Shown: piece by piece, positions 18,642-25,354 of the stretch
How positions within the stretch are numbered: position 1 is the first letter of the stretch
How the letters are laid out: every line of letters begins with the position of its first letter
Assembly (NCBI RefSeq): GCF_019456655.1
Contig: NZ_CP080332.1
Coordinates: 1,054,001 to 1,118,000, forward strand
DNA: 64,000 nt
Reading direction: 5' to 3'
From: Mycolicibacterium diernhoferi
GTDB lineage: Bacteria; Actinomycetota; Actinomycetes; Mycobacteriales; Mycobacteriaceae
Translations under genes and position numbers: made by a program
The notes under the pieces: model-generated
What the model was told of the DNA's origin: nothing
The model's database searches: none
What the model saw: only the letters and a program-made list of their open reading frames with translations

Positions 18642-18698
18642 TTGTGGAGTCTTACCCGTACTGGTTCCGGTGTCCTGGTTCCGGGTAAGACTCCACAA
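18642..18698. terminator. Perfect 17-bp inverted repeat between convergent genes
   Basis: The arms 18642-18658 and 18682-18698 are perfectly complementary, with a 23-base loop that itself contains the direct repeat CTGGTTCC twice. It separates the plus-strand mce operon from the minus-strand SDR, so it can stop transcription from both sides. Confidence 0.7.
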
Positions 18699-18705
18699 GT
18701 CGCAG

Positions 18706-19533
18706 CTACTGCGAGGTCGCGGTCGCGGCGCCCAGGGCGTTCATGTCCGGCACGAACGGCTGATGGGCCAGCAGCCCGCCGTCGACGCGGATGGTCTCGC
18801 CGTTGATGCCGCGCGAGTCGTCGGAGGCGAGGAAGGCGTACACCTTGGCCAGGTCGTCGGGCCCGTTGAGATCGCGCGCCGGCGTGTGGCGGCGGTACAC
18901 GTCCTTGATGGCCTCCGGGAGTTGCTGGGCCGGAGGAGTCGTGGTGGTGCCGGGACAGATGGCGTTGCAGCGCACGCCCTCGGCGCCGTACTGGGTCGCG
19001 GTGTACTTGGTCAGCGCCAGCAGTGCGGCCTTGGTGGCCCCGTACCCGGTGAGGCTGGTGTCACCCGCGAAGGCGTGCGTGGAGGCGGTGTTGACGATCG
19101 AACCGCCGCCGGACAGCAGATGCGGCAGTGCGTGTTTGGTGGTGAGCAGGGCGCTGCGGAGGTTCACCGCCATCACGTCGTCCCACACCTCGATCGGCAT
19201 GGTGGCGACATCACCGTCACCGGCGGGGAAGACGCCGGCGATGTTGAACAGCACGTTGAGCCCGCCGTAGCTGGACACCGCGGTGGCAACCAGATCGCGG
19301 ATCGCGGCCTCGTCGCGCAGATCGACGTGCACCGCGACGGCGACGTCCGGGCCGTGCTGCTCGTTGAGCCGATCGGCCAGCGCCGAAGCGCCGTCGATGT
19401 TGATGTCGGCCAGCACCACCCGGGCGCCTTCGGCGACCAGTTGGGTGGCTGCGGCGCCGCCGATGTTCAGCCCACCGGGCTCCACCGTGGTGGCACCGGT
19501 GATCAGCGCGATCTTGTCAGAGAGTCGGGGCAT
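18706..19533 (-). CDS. SDR-family oxidoreductase with an enlarged glycine loop
   Basis: NAD(P)-dependent dehydrogenase/reductase of 275 residues. The catalytic Ser (NTAST) and YxxxK (YGATK) are present. The cofactor loop is unusual: where most members have TGxxxGIG, this one reads TG-ATTVEPGGLNI-GG (residues 12-26), about five residues longer. Start ATG 19533 is supported by GAGGAA six to eight bases upstream; a longer frame to 19608 would cross the promoter. It shares an operator-promoter block with the LLM/BVMO/thiolase operon, so it probably works in the same pathway. Confidence 0.88.
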   Translation of the reverse strand: MPRLSDKIALITGATTVEPGGLNIGGAAATQLVAEGARVVLADINIDGASALADRLNEQHGPDVAVAVHVDLRDEAAIRDLVATAVSSYGGLNVLFNIAGVFPAGDGDVATMPIEVWDDVMAVNLRSALLTTKHALPHLLSGGGSIVNTASTHAFAGDTSLTGYGATKAALLALTKYTATQYGAEGVRCNAICPGTTTTPPAQQLPEAIKDVYRRHTPARDLNGPDDLAKVYAFLASDDSRGINGETIRVDGGLLAHQPFVPDMNALGAATATSQ

Positions 19534-19589
19534 GTCGTTCCTCGTGTTGGTTCGTCCGGGCTGCGGTGCCCGGATCAACAGCTCGCATG

Positions 19590-19621
19590 TGAAGGCTAAC
19601 TTCATCAAATTGGACAGTCAA
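19590..19621 (-). promoter_or_regulatory. SDR promoter with TGAAG-N5-CTTCA operator
   Basis: On the minus strand TTGACT (19621-19616) and TAGCCT (19598-19593) are 17 bp apart. The operator TGAAG-GCTAA-CTTCA at 19590-19604 covers the -10. Most of the 35-bp block matches 4131-4165, including ATGTGAAG and GACAGTCAA on the plus strand. Confidence 0.7.
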
Positions 19622-19625
19622 TGTC

Positions 19626-19654
19626 TTGTTGACTAGTTATTATCGGAATATAGT
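19626..19654 (+). promoter_or_regulatory. Candidate promoter of the esterase gene
   Basis: TTGTTG (19626-19631) and TATAGT (19649-19654) are 17 bp apart, starting 5 bp from the divergent SDR -35. The two promoters would be mutually exclusive or coordinated. Confidence 0.45.
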
Positions 19655-19712
19655 TAGTTTCAATTCTTCTCATATCGACTCGCTGGTGGCGAGGGTAGGT
19701 GGTGTTTCGAGT

Positions 19713-20657
19713 ATGGCGCTGACCGGGCCTGATGGGACCGAGCCGGAGTGGACCGAGCCCGTTTGGACGCAGGCCGACGCCGAGGCGTTGCAGCGCGCCG
19801 ACGGTGAACTGCGCGAGGTATTCGGCGACGGGCGCCGCCCGCTGGAGGTCATGCGGCAGAACCTCGACGACATGATGATCGGCCAGGGGCTGCCCACCGA
19901 CGTGACGGTGACCGAGGTGTCCGCCGGGGGAGTGCCCGCATTGCGGGTCTCCGCCGGAGTGGTGGACGACAGCGCCGCCGTCGTCTGGCTGCACGGCGGC
20001 GGTTACGTGATGGGCTCGGCATATGGCTACCGCGGTGTGGCCGCCGCGATCTCGGCCGCGAGCGGCCACCCGGTCGTGGTGCCCGACTATCGCCGCGCGC
20101 CGGAGGCGCCCTTCCCGGCGGCGGTCGAGGATGCCGAGGCGGTCATGGGCTGGGCGGCGCAGAACTTCGGAGACCGGTGGGTGCTGGCCGGAGATTCCGC
20201 GGGCGGCGGTCTCACCATGGCGTCGCTGATCCGCGCCCGGGAGAACGGCGGGCCGCTGCCGGCCGGGGCGGTGTTGATGTCCCCGCTGGCCGACTTCACC
20301 GCGTCCGGGGACAGCTTCGACACCCAGGCCGGCACCGACACGGCGATCTCGCGCCGCTCGGTCAAGTCGCTGGCCGTCGCCTACCTGCAGGGTCACGATC
20401 CGCGAGATCCACTGGCGTCACCGGTGTTCGGTGATCTCGCCGGCCTGCCGGCGACCCTCATCCTGGTCAGCGAGCGTGAGGTGCTCCTCGACGACGCGAA
20501 GATGCTGCACGACGCGCTACGGCGGGGCGGCTCGCCGTCGACCCTGTCGGTCTACTCCTGGGTGTGTCACGCCTGGACGATGTTCACCGCCTACATGCCA
20601 CGTGCACAGCGCGCCGCCGCCGAGATCGGCGACTTCGTGCGCGGCGTACTTCGCTGA
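19713..20657 (+). CDS. Alpha/beta-hydrolase of the hormone-sensitive lipase family
   Basis: Esterase/lipase-type enzyme of 314 residues. The oxyanion-hole motif HGGGY is at 94-98, the nucleophile elbow GDSAGGG carries Ser162, and acid and base lie in the C-terminal SEREVLLDD and CHAW segments. This is the HSL (family IV) layout; many mycobacterial members cleave short-chain or lipid esters. ATG 19713 starts the domain architecture cleanly; the longer frame to 19626 begins inside the promoter. It is divergent from the SDR and could open lactones or esters made by the Baeyer-Villiger enzyme, which is inference. Confidence 0.88.
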   Translation: MALTGPDGTEPEWTEPVWTQADAEALQRADGELREVFGDGRRPLEVMRQNLDDMMIGQGLPTDVTVTEVSAGGVPALRVSAGVVDDSAAVVWLHGGGYVMGSAYGYRGVAAAISAASGHPVVVPDYRRAPEAPFPAAVEDAEAVMGWAAQNFGDRWVLAGDSAGGGLTMASLIRARENGGPLPAGAVLMSPLADFTASGDSFDTQAGTDTAISRRSVKSLAVAYLQGHDPRDPLASPVFGDLAGLPATLILVSEREVLLDDAKMLHDALRRGGSPSTLSVYSWVCHAWTMFTAYMPRAQRAAAEIGDFVRGVLR

Positions 20658-20686
20658 CGTTCCGCCCACTGCAAGAGGAGCGACAC

Positions 20687-20878
20687 ATGTTGATCATGGT
20701 CACCTACCCTGGCGGCAGCCTGGAGCTCCGGCGTGCCGTCGGATCGAGATGGCGGTGGCAGCTGTCGGGCCGTCGTCGGCGGCGTTCGCACCCGCGGTCT
20801 GCGCCGCAGATCGTGCCGTCGGCCGAAATCGCCTGCGGGCGTGCGGCGATCGCCGCGCCCCGATGGGCCAGCGGCTAG
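20687..20878 (+). CDS. Small Arg-rich hypothetical protein
   Basis: An open frame of 63 residues begins 29 bp after the esterase stop with a strong AAGAGGAG ribosome site 6 bases upstream of ATG 20687. The product is basic (SGRRRRRSHPRS) with no recognised domain. It runs 4 bp into the end of the convergent tetR gene. The ribosome site is the only good argument that it is real; the composition is what random GC-rich sequence could also give. Confidence 0.4.
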   Translation: MLIMVTYPGGSLELRRAVGSRWRWQLSGRRRRRSHPRSAPQIVPSAEIACGRAAIAAPRWASG

Positions 20879-22059
20879 GCGGTCAATACCGCGCCGACCA
20901 GGCGGTGCAGCTCATTGGCGATGCCGGCCCGGTTACGCATGCTGACCGTCTGGGTGATGTCGGTGACCATCCCGATGGATGCCTGGGCCAGCAGTCGCGC
21001 GTGCGGCACCGACACGTCCGGGCGGACCGCCTGGATCGCGGCCACCCACTCCTCGATGTATTCGCGCTCACTGATCCGGATGGCCTCCTGGGCCTGCTCC
21101 GGCAGGTAGACGAGGTCCGCGGCCAGGATCGCCAGGATCGGCTGATGCGGGCCCAGCGCCAGTTCGATGAGGGTGCAGGCGATCACGTCGATGGCCTCGT
21201 CGGGCGTGGTCGCGGCCGGCAGCCGGTGGTTGGTCACGTAGTGCAGGCCTTCGGCGCCGCGGTTCAGTACCGCCTGCAGAAGTTCGGCCTTGCCGTTGAA
21301 GTACTGGTAGAACGTGGCGATCGCGGTGTCGGATTCGCCTGCGATCTCCTCGATCCCGACGGCGTGATAGCTCTGCGCGTGGAACAGTCGGGTCGCGGTG
21401 GCCAGGATGCGCTCGCGCCGCCCCGGCGGGCGCCGTTGGATCGGGGCCGGGGGAGCGGAGGCGGTGACGGCACCGTTGAGTTCACACCGCAATATGGCGT
21501 CGGCCGAGGACAGCAGGATGCGTTTGGCTGCCGCGTCGTCCATCCGCTTGCGTGCGGTCGCCACGCTGGAGTAGACGCCCAGCACACTCCAGGCCCGCAG
21601 TTCGGCCACGCCGCCTGCTTCCTGGTCGTCGCCGAGCCCGAGTGCCTGGACCGTCAGCCGCAGCACGTGCTGCAGTTTGAGCCGGAACTGTTCCTGCTCG
21701 CTGTCGGAGAGTTGACGCCGCTCCCGCTTCCACAGCAGGACCTCTTCGCGCTCCAGCACCAGATCGGCCAGCTCGGACAGGAACTTCGCCGCGCGCTGCT
21801 CGGGATCGAGGTCGGCTTCGACGGCCGCCGCGGCCACGGCCTCGACGGCGGCCAGTTGTTCGGAGATGGCTTGCGCCAGGATGTCGTGCTTCTTGCGGAA
21901 GTGCCGGTACAGGGCCGGTCCGGTGAGCCCGACCGCGGAGGCGACGTCGTCCATGCTGACGTTGTGATAGCCGCGTTCGGTGAACAGGCGCGCGGCAGCC
22001 TGGGACAGCTGCAGTTTGCGTACCGAGCTCCGCGCGTGTTGTCGAACGGGTTGCGCCAC
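20875..22059 (-). CDS. Transcriptional regulator with two tandem TetR DNA-binding domains
   Basis: Protein of 394 residues made of two TetR/AcrR units in one chain. The first helix-turn-helix is at about 14-60 (LFTERGYHNVSMDDVASAVG ending YRHFRKKHDIL), the second at about 214-262 (LFHAQSYHAVGIEEIAGESD ending FYQYFNGKAEL). Each is followed by an all-helical ligand-type domain, with a Pro/Arg-rich linker at about 200-213. Start GTG 22059 has GGGAGGA 8 bases upstream; the in-frame ATG at 22125 lies inside a palindrome and is unlikely. It probably regulates itself and the downstream-facing MaoC/thiolase region through the palindrome at 22089-22157 (inference). Confidence 0.85.
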   Translation of the reverse strand: MAQPVRQHARSSVRKLQLSQAAARLFTERGYHNVSMDDVASAVGLTGPALYRHFRKKHDILAQAISEQLAAVEAVAAAAVEADLDPEQRAAKFLSELADLVLEREEVLLWKRERRQLSDSEQEQFRLKLQHVLRLTVQALGLGDDQEAGGVAELRAWSVLGVYSSVATARKRMDDAAAKRILLSSADAILRCELNGAVTASAPPAPIQRRPPGRRERILATATRLFHAQSYHAVGIEEIAGESDTAIATFYQYFNGKAELLQAVLNRGAEGLHYVTNHRLPAATTPDEAIDVIACTLIELALGPHQPILAILAADLVYLPEQAQEAIRISEREYIEEWVAAIQAVRPDVSVPHARLLAQASIGMVTDITQTVSMRNRAGIANELHRLVGAVLTA

Positions 22060-22088
22060 TCCGGCGTTCCTCCCTGTACTGGAATCCG

Positions 22089-22157
22089 GCGGTAGCCCGG
22101 TCCTGGAAGAGTGAACCATAATCATAGTTCACTCTTCCAGGTTTGCCGGGCTACCGC
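22089..22157. promoter_or_regulatory. Two-tier palindrome between the MaoC gene and tetR
   Basis: Outer arms 22089-22100 and 22146-22157 (12 bp) and inner arms 22102-22116 and 22127-22141 (15 bp) are each perfectly complementary, giving a near-continuous stem of 27 bp with a 10-base AT-rich centre. It lies 20 bp past the MaoC stop and 30 bp before the tetR start, so it may be the MaoC terminator, a TetR operator, or both. Confidence 0.7.
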
Positions 22158-22176
22158 TCAGCAGTGCTCGGGCGGA

Positions 22177-22593
22177 TCAGTTGACGGCGACCACGGCTTC
22201 GCCGCTGAGGGTCACGGTGCCGTCGGCCAGGGTGATGGCCAGTTCGATGGTCGCGCGCTGCTCGCCGTCGACGTCATCGATGCTCACCACGGTTCCGGTG
22301 CACGTGGGCTGGGCGAGAACCGGTGTGATCGAGGTGAAGCGGGTGCTCAGCGCCCGGAGTCGGGACTGCGGCACCCACGAGGTGATCAGCCGGCCCAGGA
22401 ACGCCATCGACAGCATGCCGTGCGCGAACACGTCATCGAACCCGGCGGCCTTGGCGGCGTCGATGTCGATGTGGATCGCGTTGTGGTCGCCCGAGGCCCC
22501 GGCGAACAGTGCCAGCGTGGTGCGCGAGATCGGCTCGATGGCCAGCGGCGGAAGCTGGGTTCCGACCTCGACAGTGGTGGTATCAGTGGTCAC
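22177..22593 (-). CDS. MaoC-like hydratase subunit (HadB/R-hydratase type)
   Basis: Hot-dog fold protein of 138 residues with the hydratase-2 motif FAGASGDHNAIH; the catalytic pair is Asp36/His41, the same numbers as in HadB at the other end of the window. FAHGMLSMAF follows, as expected. It starts at GTG 22593, overlapping the previous stop by 4 bp. The pairing with the next-listed MaoC-N protein suggests a two-subunit (R)-enoyl-CoA hydratase in which this chain is the catalytic one. Substrate probably a CoA ester of a degraded side chain, from the linked thiolase. Confidence 0.88.
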   Translation of the reverse strand: MTTDTTTVEVGTQLPPLAIEPISRTTLALFAGASGDHNAIHIDIDAAKAAGFDDVFAHGMLSMAFLGRLITSWVPQSRLRALSTRFTSITPVLAQPTCTGTVVSIDDVDGEQRATIELAITLADGTVTLSGEAVVAVN

Positions 22594-23039
22594 GACGGTG
22601 CTCCATTCCGGATGACGGACACGCTTTCCATCTCGGCGACGAGTTCGCCACCCGATGTCAGCTGCGACCGGCGCACCAGGAACTCCAAGGCGCCGTTCTT
22701 CTTCGAGAAGTAGTCGGTGAATTCGGCGGTCAGCGTGAGCTGATCGCCGGCGTGCACCTCGCGGTGATAGGTGAACCGCTGCTCACCGTGCAGCACCGAG
22801 GACACGTCCACCCCGTTGGCCTCCAGGACACCCAGGGTGTCGGAATGCTCCAGGTCGAGCCCGAACACGAAGGTCGGCGGCGCCAGCAGGTCCGGGTGCC
22901 CCGCAGCGCGGGCCGCCTCGACGTCGAAGTAGATCGGGTCGGATTCACCGATCGCCTTGGCGAACATGGCAACTCGGCCGCGTTCGACATCGACGGTGCT
23001 CTCCGGCCACTGATAACCCTTGAGAGATTCAGCGCTCAT
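22590..23039 (-). CDS. MaoC N-terminal-type (FAS1-like) hydratase subunit
   Basis: Hot-dog protein of 149 residues resembling HadA/HadC: KAIGESDPIYFDVEAARAAG, LLAPPTFVFGL and the HGEQRFTYHREVHAGDQLT segment that closes the substrate tunnel in such subunits. It lacks the Asp/His catalytic motif of the partner, as non-catalytic partners do. ATG 23039 overlaps the thiolase stop by 4 bp. The thiolase - MaoC-N - MaoC order recalls the ltp2/chsH2/chsH1 cholesterol side-chain cluster, but no DUF35 domain is fused here. Confidence 0.85.
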   Translation of the reverse strand: MSAESLKGYQWPESTVDVERGRVAMFAKAIGESDPIYFDVEAARAAGHPDLLAPPTFVFGLDLEHSDTLGVLEANGVDVSSVLHGEQRFTYHREVHAGDQLTLTAEFTDYFSKKNGALEFLVRRSQLTSGGELVAEMESVSVIRNGAPS

Positions 23040-24226
23040 CGGGCGGTCCTTTCGTAGAGGGTGACGACGCACGCGCCGCCGAGTCCGAGGTTGTGCTGCA
23101 GCGCCAGCTGGGCGCCTTCGACCTGGCGGTCGCCGGCCTGGCCGCGCAGCTGCCAGACCAGTTCGGCGCACTGGGCCAGTCCGGTGGCGCCGAGCGGGTG
23201 TCCCTTGGACAGCAGCCCGCCGGACGGGTTGGTGACGACACGGCCGCCGTAGGTGTTGTCGCCGTCGAGGATGAACTTCTCGGCGGTGCCCTCCGGGGTC
23301 AGGCCCAGGGCTTCGTAGGTGATCAGTTCGTTGGTGGTGAAGCAGTCGTGCAGTTCGACCACCGGAATGTCCTCGGGCCCAACGCCGGCGGCCTCGTAGA
23401 CGTCCTTGGCGGCCTTGGCGGACATGTCGTAGCCCACGACGCGGCGCATATCGTCGCCGTCGAACGCGCCGGGAAGGTCGGTGACCAGCGACTGTGCTCG
23501 GATGTGGACGGCCTGGTCGATGCCGTGCGCGGCCGCGAACTCATCGCTGCACACAATGGCGGCGGCCGCGCCGCAGGTGGGCGGGCAGCACTGCAACCGG
23601 GTCAGGGGACCCCAGATGGTCGGCGAGGACATCACCTCGTCGAGGGTGACCGTGTCGCGGAACACCGCGAGCGGGTTACGGGCGGCGTGCTGACGTGCCT
23701 TCACCGAAATGCGGCCGAACGTCTCGGGTTTGGTGCCGAAGCGCTCCATGTGCGCGACGCCGGCGCCGCCGAAGAGCTGTGCGGCCATCGGCGCCTTCGG
23801 ATCGGCTCCGGGGCGGCTCATCGCCACTTCCTCGAACTTCCCGGTGGAACTCGGCCGGTCGTCCCACACCGCGGCCAGCGCACCCGGGCGCATCTGCTCG
23901 AAGCCCAGCGCGATCACACACTCGGCGACTCCGGAGGCGACGGCCTGGCGGGCCAGCCACAGCGCCGAGGATCCCGTCGAGCAGTTGTTGTTGACGTTGA
24001 CCACCGGAATGCCCGACAGCCCAAGGTGGTACAGCGTCGCCTGGCCGGACGTCGAGTCACCGTAGACGTAACCCACGTAGGCCTGTTCGACCTTGGCGTA
24101 GTCCAGGCCGGCGTCGGCGAGGGCCGCGCGGGCGGCGTTGGCGCCCATCTCCTGGTAGTCGGCGCTCTTGCCCGGTTTGGCGAAGGGGGTCATCCCGACC
24201 CCCGCGATACATACAGCGCGGCTCAT
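23036..24226 (-). CDS. Lipid-transfer-protein type thiolase (SCP-x thiolase domain)
   Basis: Thiolase-fold enzyme of 396 residues. The nucleophile Cys82 is in NNNCSTGSSAL, HDCFTTNEL supplies the NEAF-like region, and GHPLGATGLAQ carries the catalytic His. These features place it with the SCP-x/Ltp aldolase-thiolases that act in steroid side-chain removal (family knowledge). ATG 24226 has TAAGGG 5 bases upstream; GTG 24232 is an alternative. It heads an operon with two MaoC-type subunits, all with 4-bp overlaps. Confidence 0.88.
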   Translation of the reverse strand: MSRAVCIAGVGMTPFAKPGKSADYQEMGANAARAALADAGLDYAKVEQAYVGYVYGDSTSGQATLYHLGLSGIPVVNVNNNCSTGSSALWLARQAVASGVAECVIALGFEQMRPGALAAVWDDRPSSTGKFEEVAMSRPGADPKAPMAAQLFGGAGVAHMERFGTKPETFGRISVKARQHAARNPLAVFRDTVTLDEVMSSPTIWGPLTRLQCCPPTCGAAAAIVCSDEFAAAHGIDQAVHIRAQSLVTDLPGAFDGDDMRRVVGYDMSAKAAKDVYEAAGVGPEDIPVVELHDCFTTNELITYEALGLTPEGTAEKFILDGDNTYGGRVVTNPSGGLLSKGHPLGATGLAQCAELVWQLRGQAGDRQVEGAQLALQHNLGLGGACVVTLYERTAR

Positions 24227-24354
24227 ATTCACCCTTACCTGATCGGATTTGTACAGAATTGAAAATAACTATACGACGTATTTGCGCATGAGATCAACAG
24301 TGTCGGCACGCCATTGGCCGATACTGTCGATAACAATCCGTGGGGGCAAACGAT

Positions 24355-24399
24355 TACGCCGAGGATCGTGGCCAGTAGGTGGCTGCGATCCTCGGCGTA
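24355..24399 (-). terminator. Terminator hairpin downstream of the SDR gene
   Basis: A perfect 14-bp inverted repeat (24355-24368 with 24386-24399) and a 17-base loop, 22 bp past the stop of the minus-strand SDR. It isolates that gene from the thiolase operon. Confidence 0.7.
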
Positions 24400-24420
24400 G
24401 TGATGGGTGGTGTGAGCTGC

Positions 24421-25188
24421 CTAGCCCGAGGCCCGTTCGAAGTGGCCGTGCACATTGGGGTAGCGCATCATGTGCGCGCCGCCGTTGAGGTCGAGCACCT
24501 CGCCGGTGATCCATTGCGCCCGAGCCAGATACAGGATGGCTTCGGCGATCTCGTCGGGGGTGCCCGGCCGGTCCAGTGGGATGTTCTCCACGTACTCGCT
24601 CTGCACGCCGTCGACGCCGAGCGCCCCGGAGGTCAGCGGTGTGTGCACCAGCCCGGGGGCCACCGCGTTGACCCGCACCCGCGGAGCCAACTCCAGCGCG
24701 GCGACCTGGGTCAGCATCGACAGACCGGCCTTGGCCGAGCAGTAGGCGCTCATCCCGATGGCGGGCTGGCGGGCGTTCAGCGAGCTCAGCGTGATGATCG
24801 CGCCGCCGTCGGCGATGTGGCGCGCGGCGTGCTGGATCACCAGGAAGGCGCCGGTCAGGCAGACGTCGACGACCCGGCGGAACTTGGCCACCGGCAGTTC
24901 GGTCACCAGGCCCAGGGCGGTGATGCCGGGGCAGTTCACCGCGATCTCGAACCGGCCGTCGCGCTGGGTCACCGTATCGAAGAACGTTGTGACGCTGTCC
25001 TCGTCGGCGATGTCGACCGCCGCGGCGACATGGCCGTCGCCGCTGAGTTGTTCGACCACCGCCGCGGCGGCATCGGCGTTGCGGTCACCGATGACGACCG
25101 CGTACCCGTGATCGGCGAGAGTGTGGGCGGTGGCGGCGCCGATCCCCGACGCGCCGCCGACCACGATGGCATACGACTTTTCACTCAC
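24421..25188 (-). CDS. SDR-family oxidoreductase (FabG-like)
   Basis: Classical short-chain dehydrogenase of 255 residues. The cofactor loop GGASGIG is at 11-17, the NNAG position reads NCPG, and the catalytic Ser and YCSAK are intact (SLNARQPAIGMSAYCSAK). The ending GEVLDLNGGAHM is typical for FabG-like 3-ketoacyl reductases and hydroxysteroid dehydrogenases. Start GTG 25188 has AGGGAG about 6 bases upstream. It is transcribed alone, upstream of a terminator. Substrate not predictable. Confidence 0.9.
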   Translation of the reverse strand: MSEKSYAIVVGGASGIGAATAHTLADHGYAVVIGDRNADAAAAVVEQLSGDGHVAAAVDIADEDSVTTFFDTVTQRDGRFEIAVNCPGITALGLVTELPVAKFRRVVDVCLTGAFLVIQHAARHIADGGAIITLSSLNARQPAIGMSAYCSAKAGLSMLTQVAALELAPRVRVNAVAPGLVHTPLTSGALGVDGVQSEYVENIPLDRPGTPDEIAEAILYLARAQWITGEVLDLNGGAHMMRYPNVHGHFERASG

Positions 25189-25354
25189 GATGACTCCCTG
25201 TGTCGGGCAACGTATTCAGCGTCCTGCCCCATCTGTGGACAGGGGTACGCGGCGCTCGCTCGCCATGGCGGCGAACGGGTTTGTTAATTCCAGTTCTATC
25301 ACATGGGGGTGCAGCGAGATACTCCGGACGCCGACGCGTCGACGCGAGAGGGGG

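Noticed and set aside
4134..24240. Expected KstR-type operator TnnAACnnGTTnnA in front of steroid-like genes
   Set aside because: I did not see this pattern upstream of the P450, LLM, mce, SDR or thiolase operons when reading them, so KstR control is not supported.
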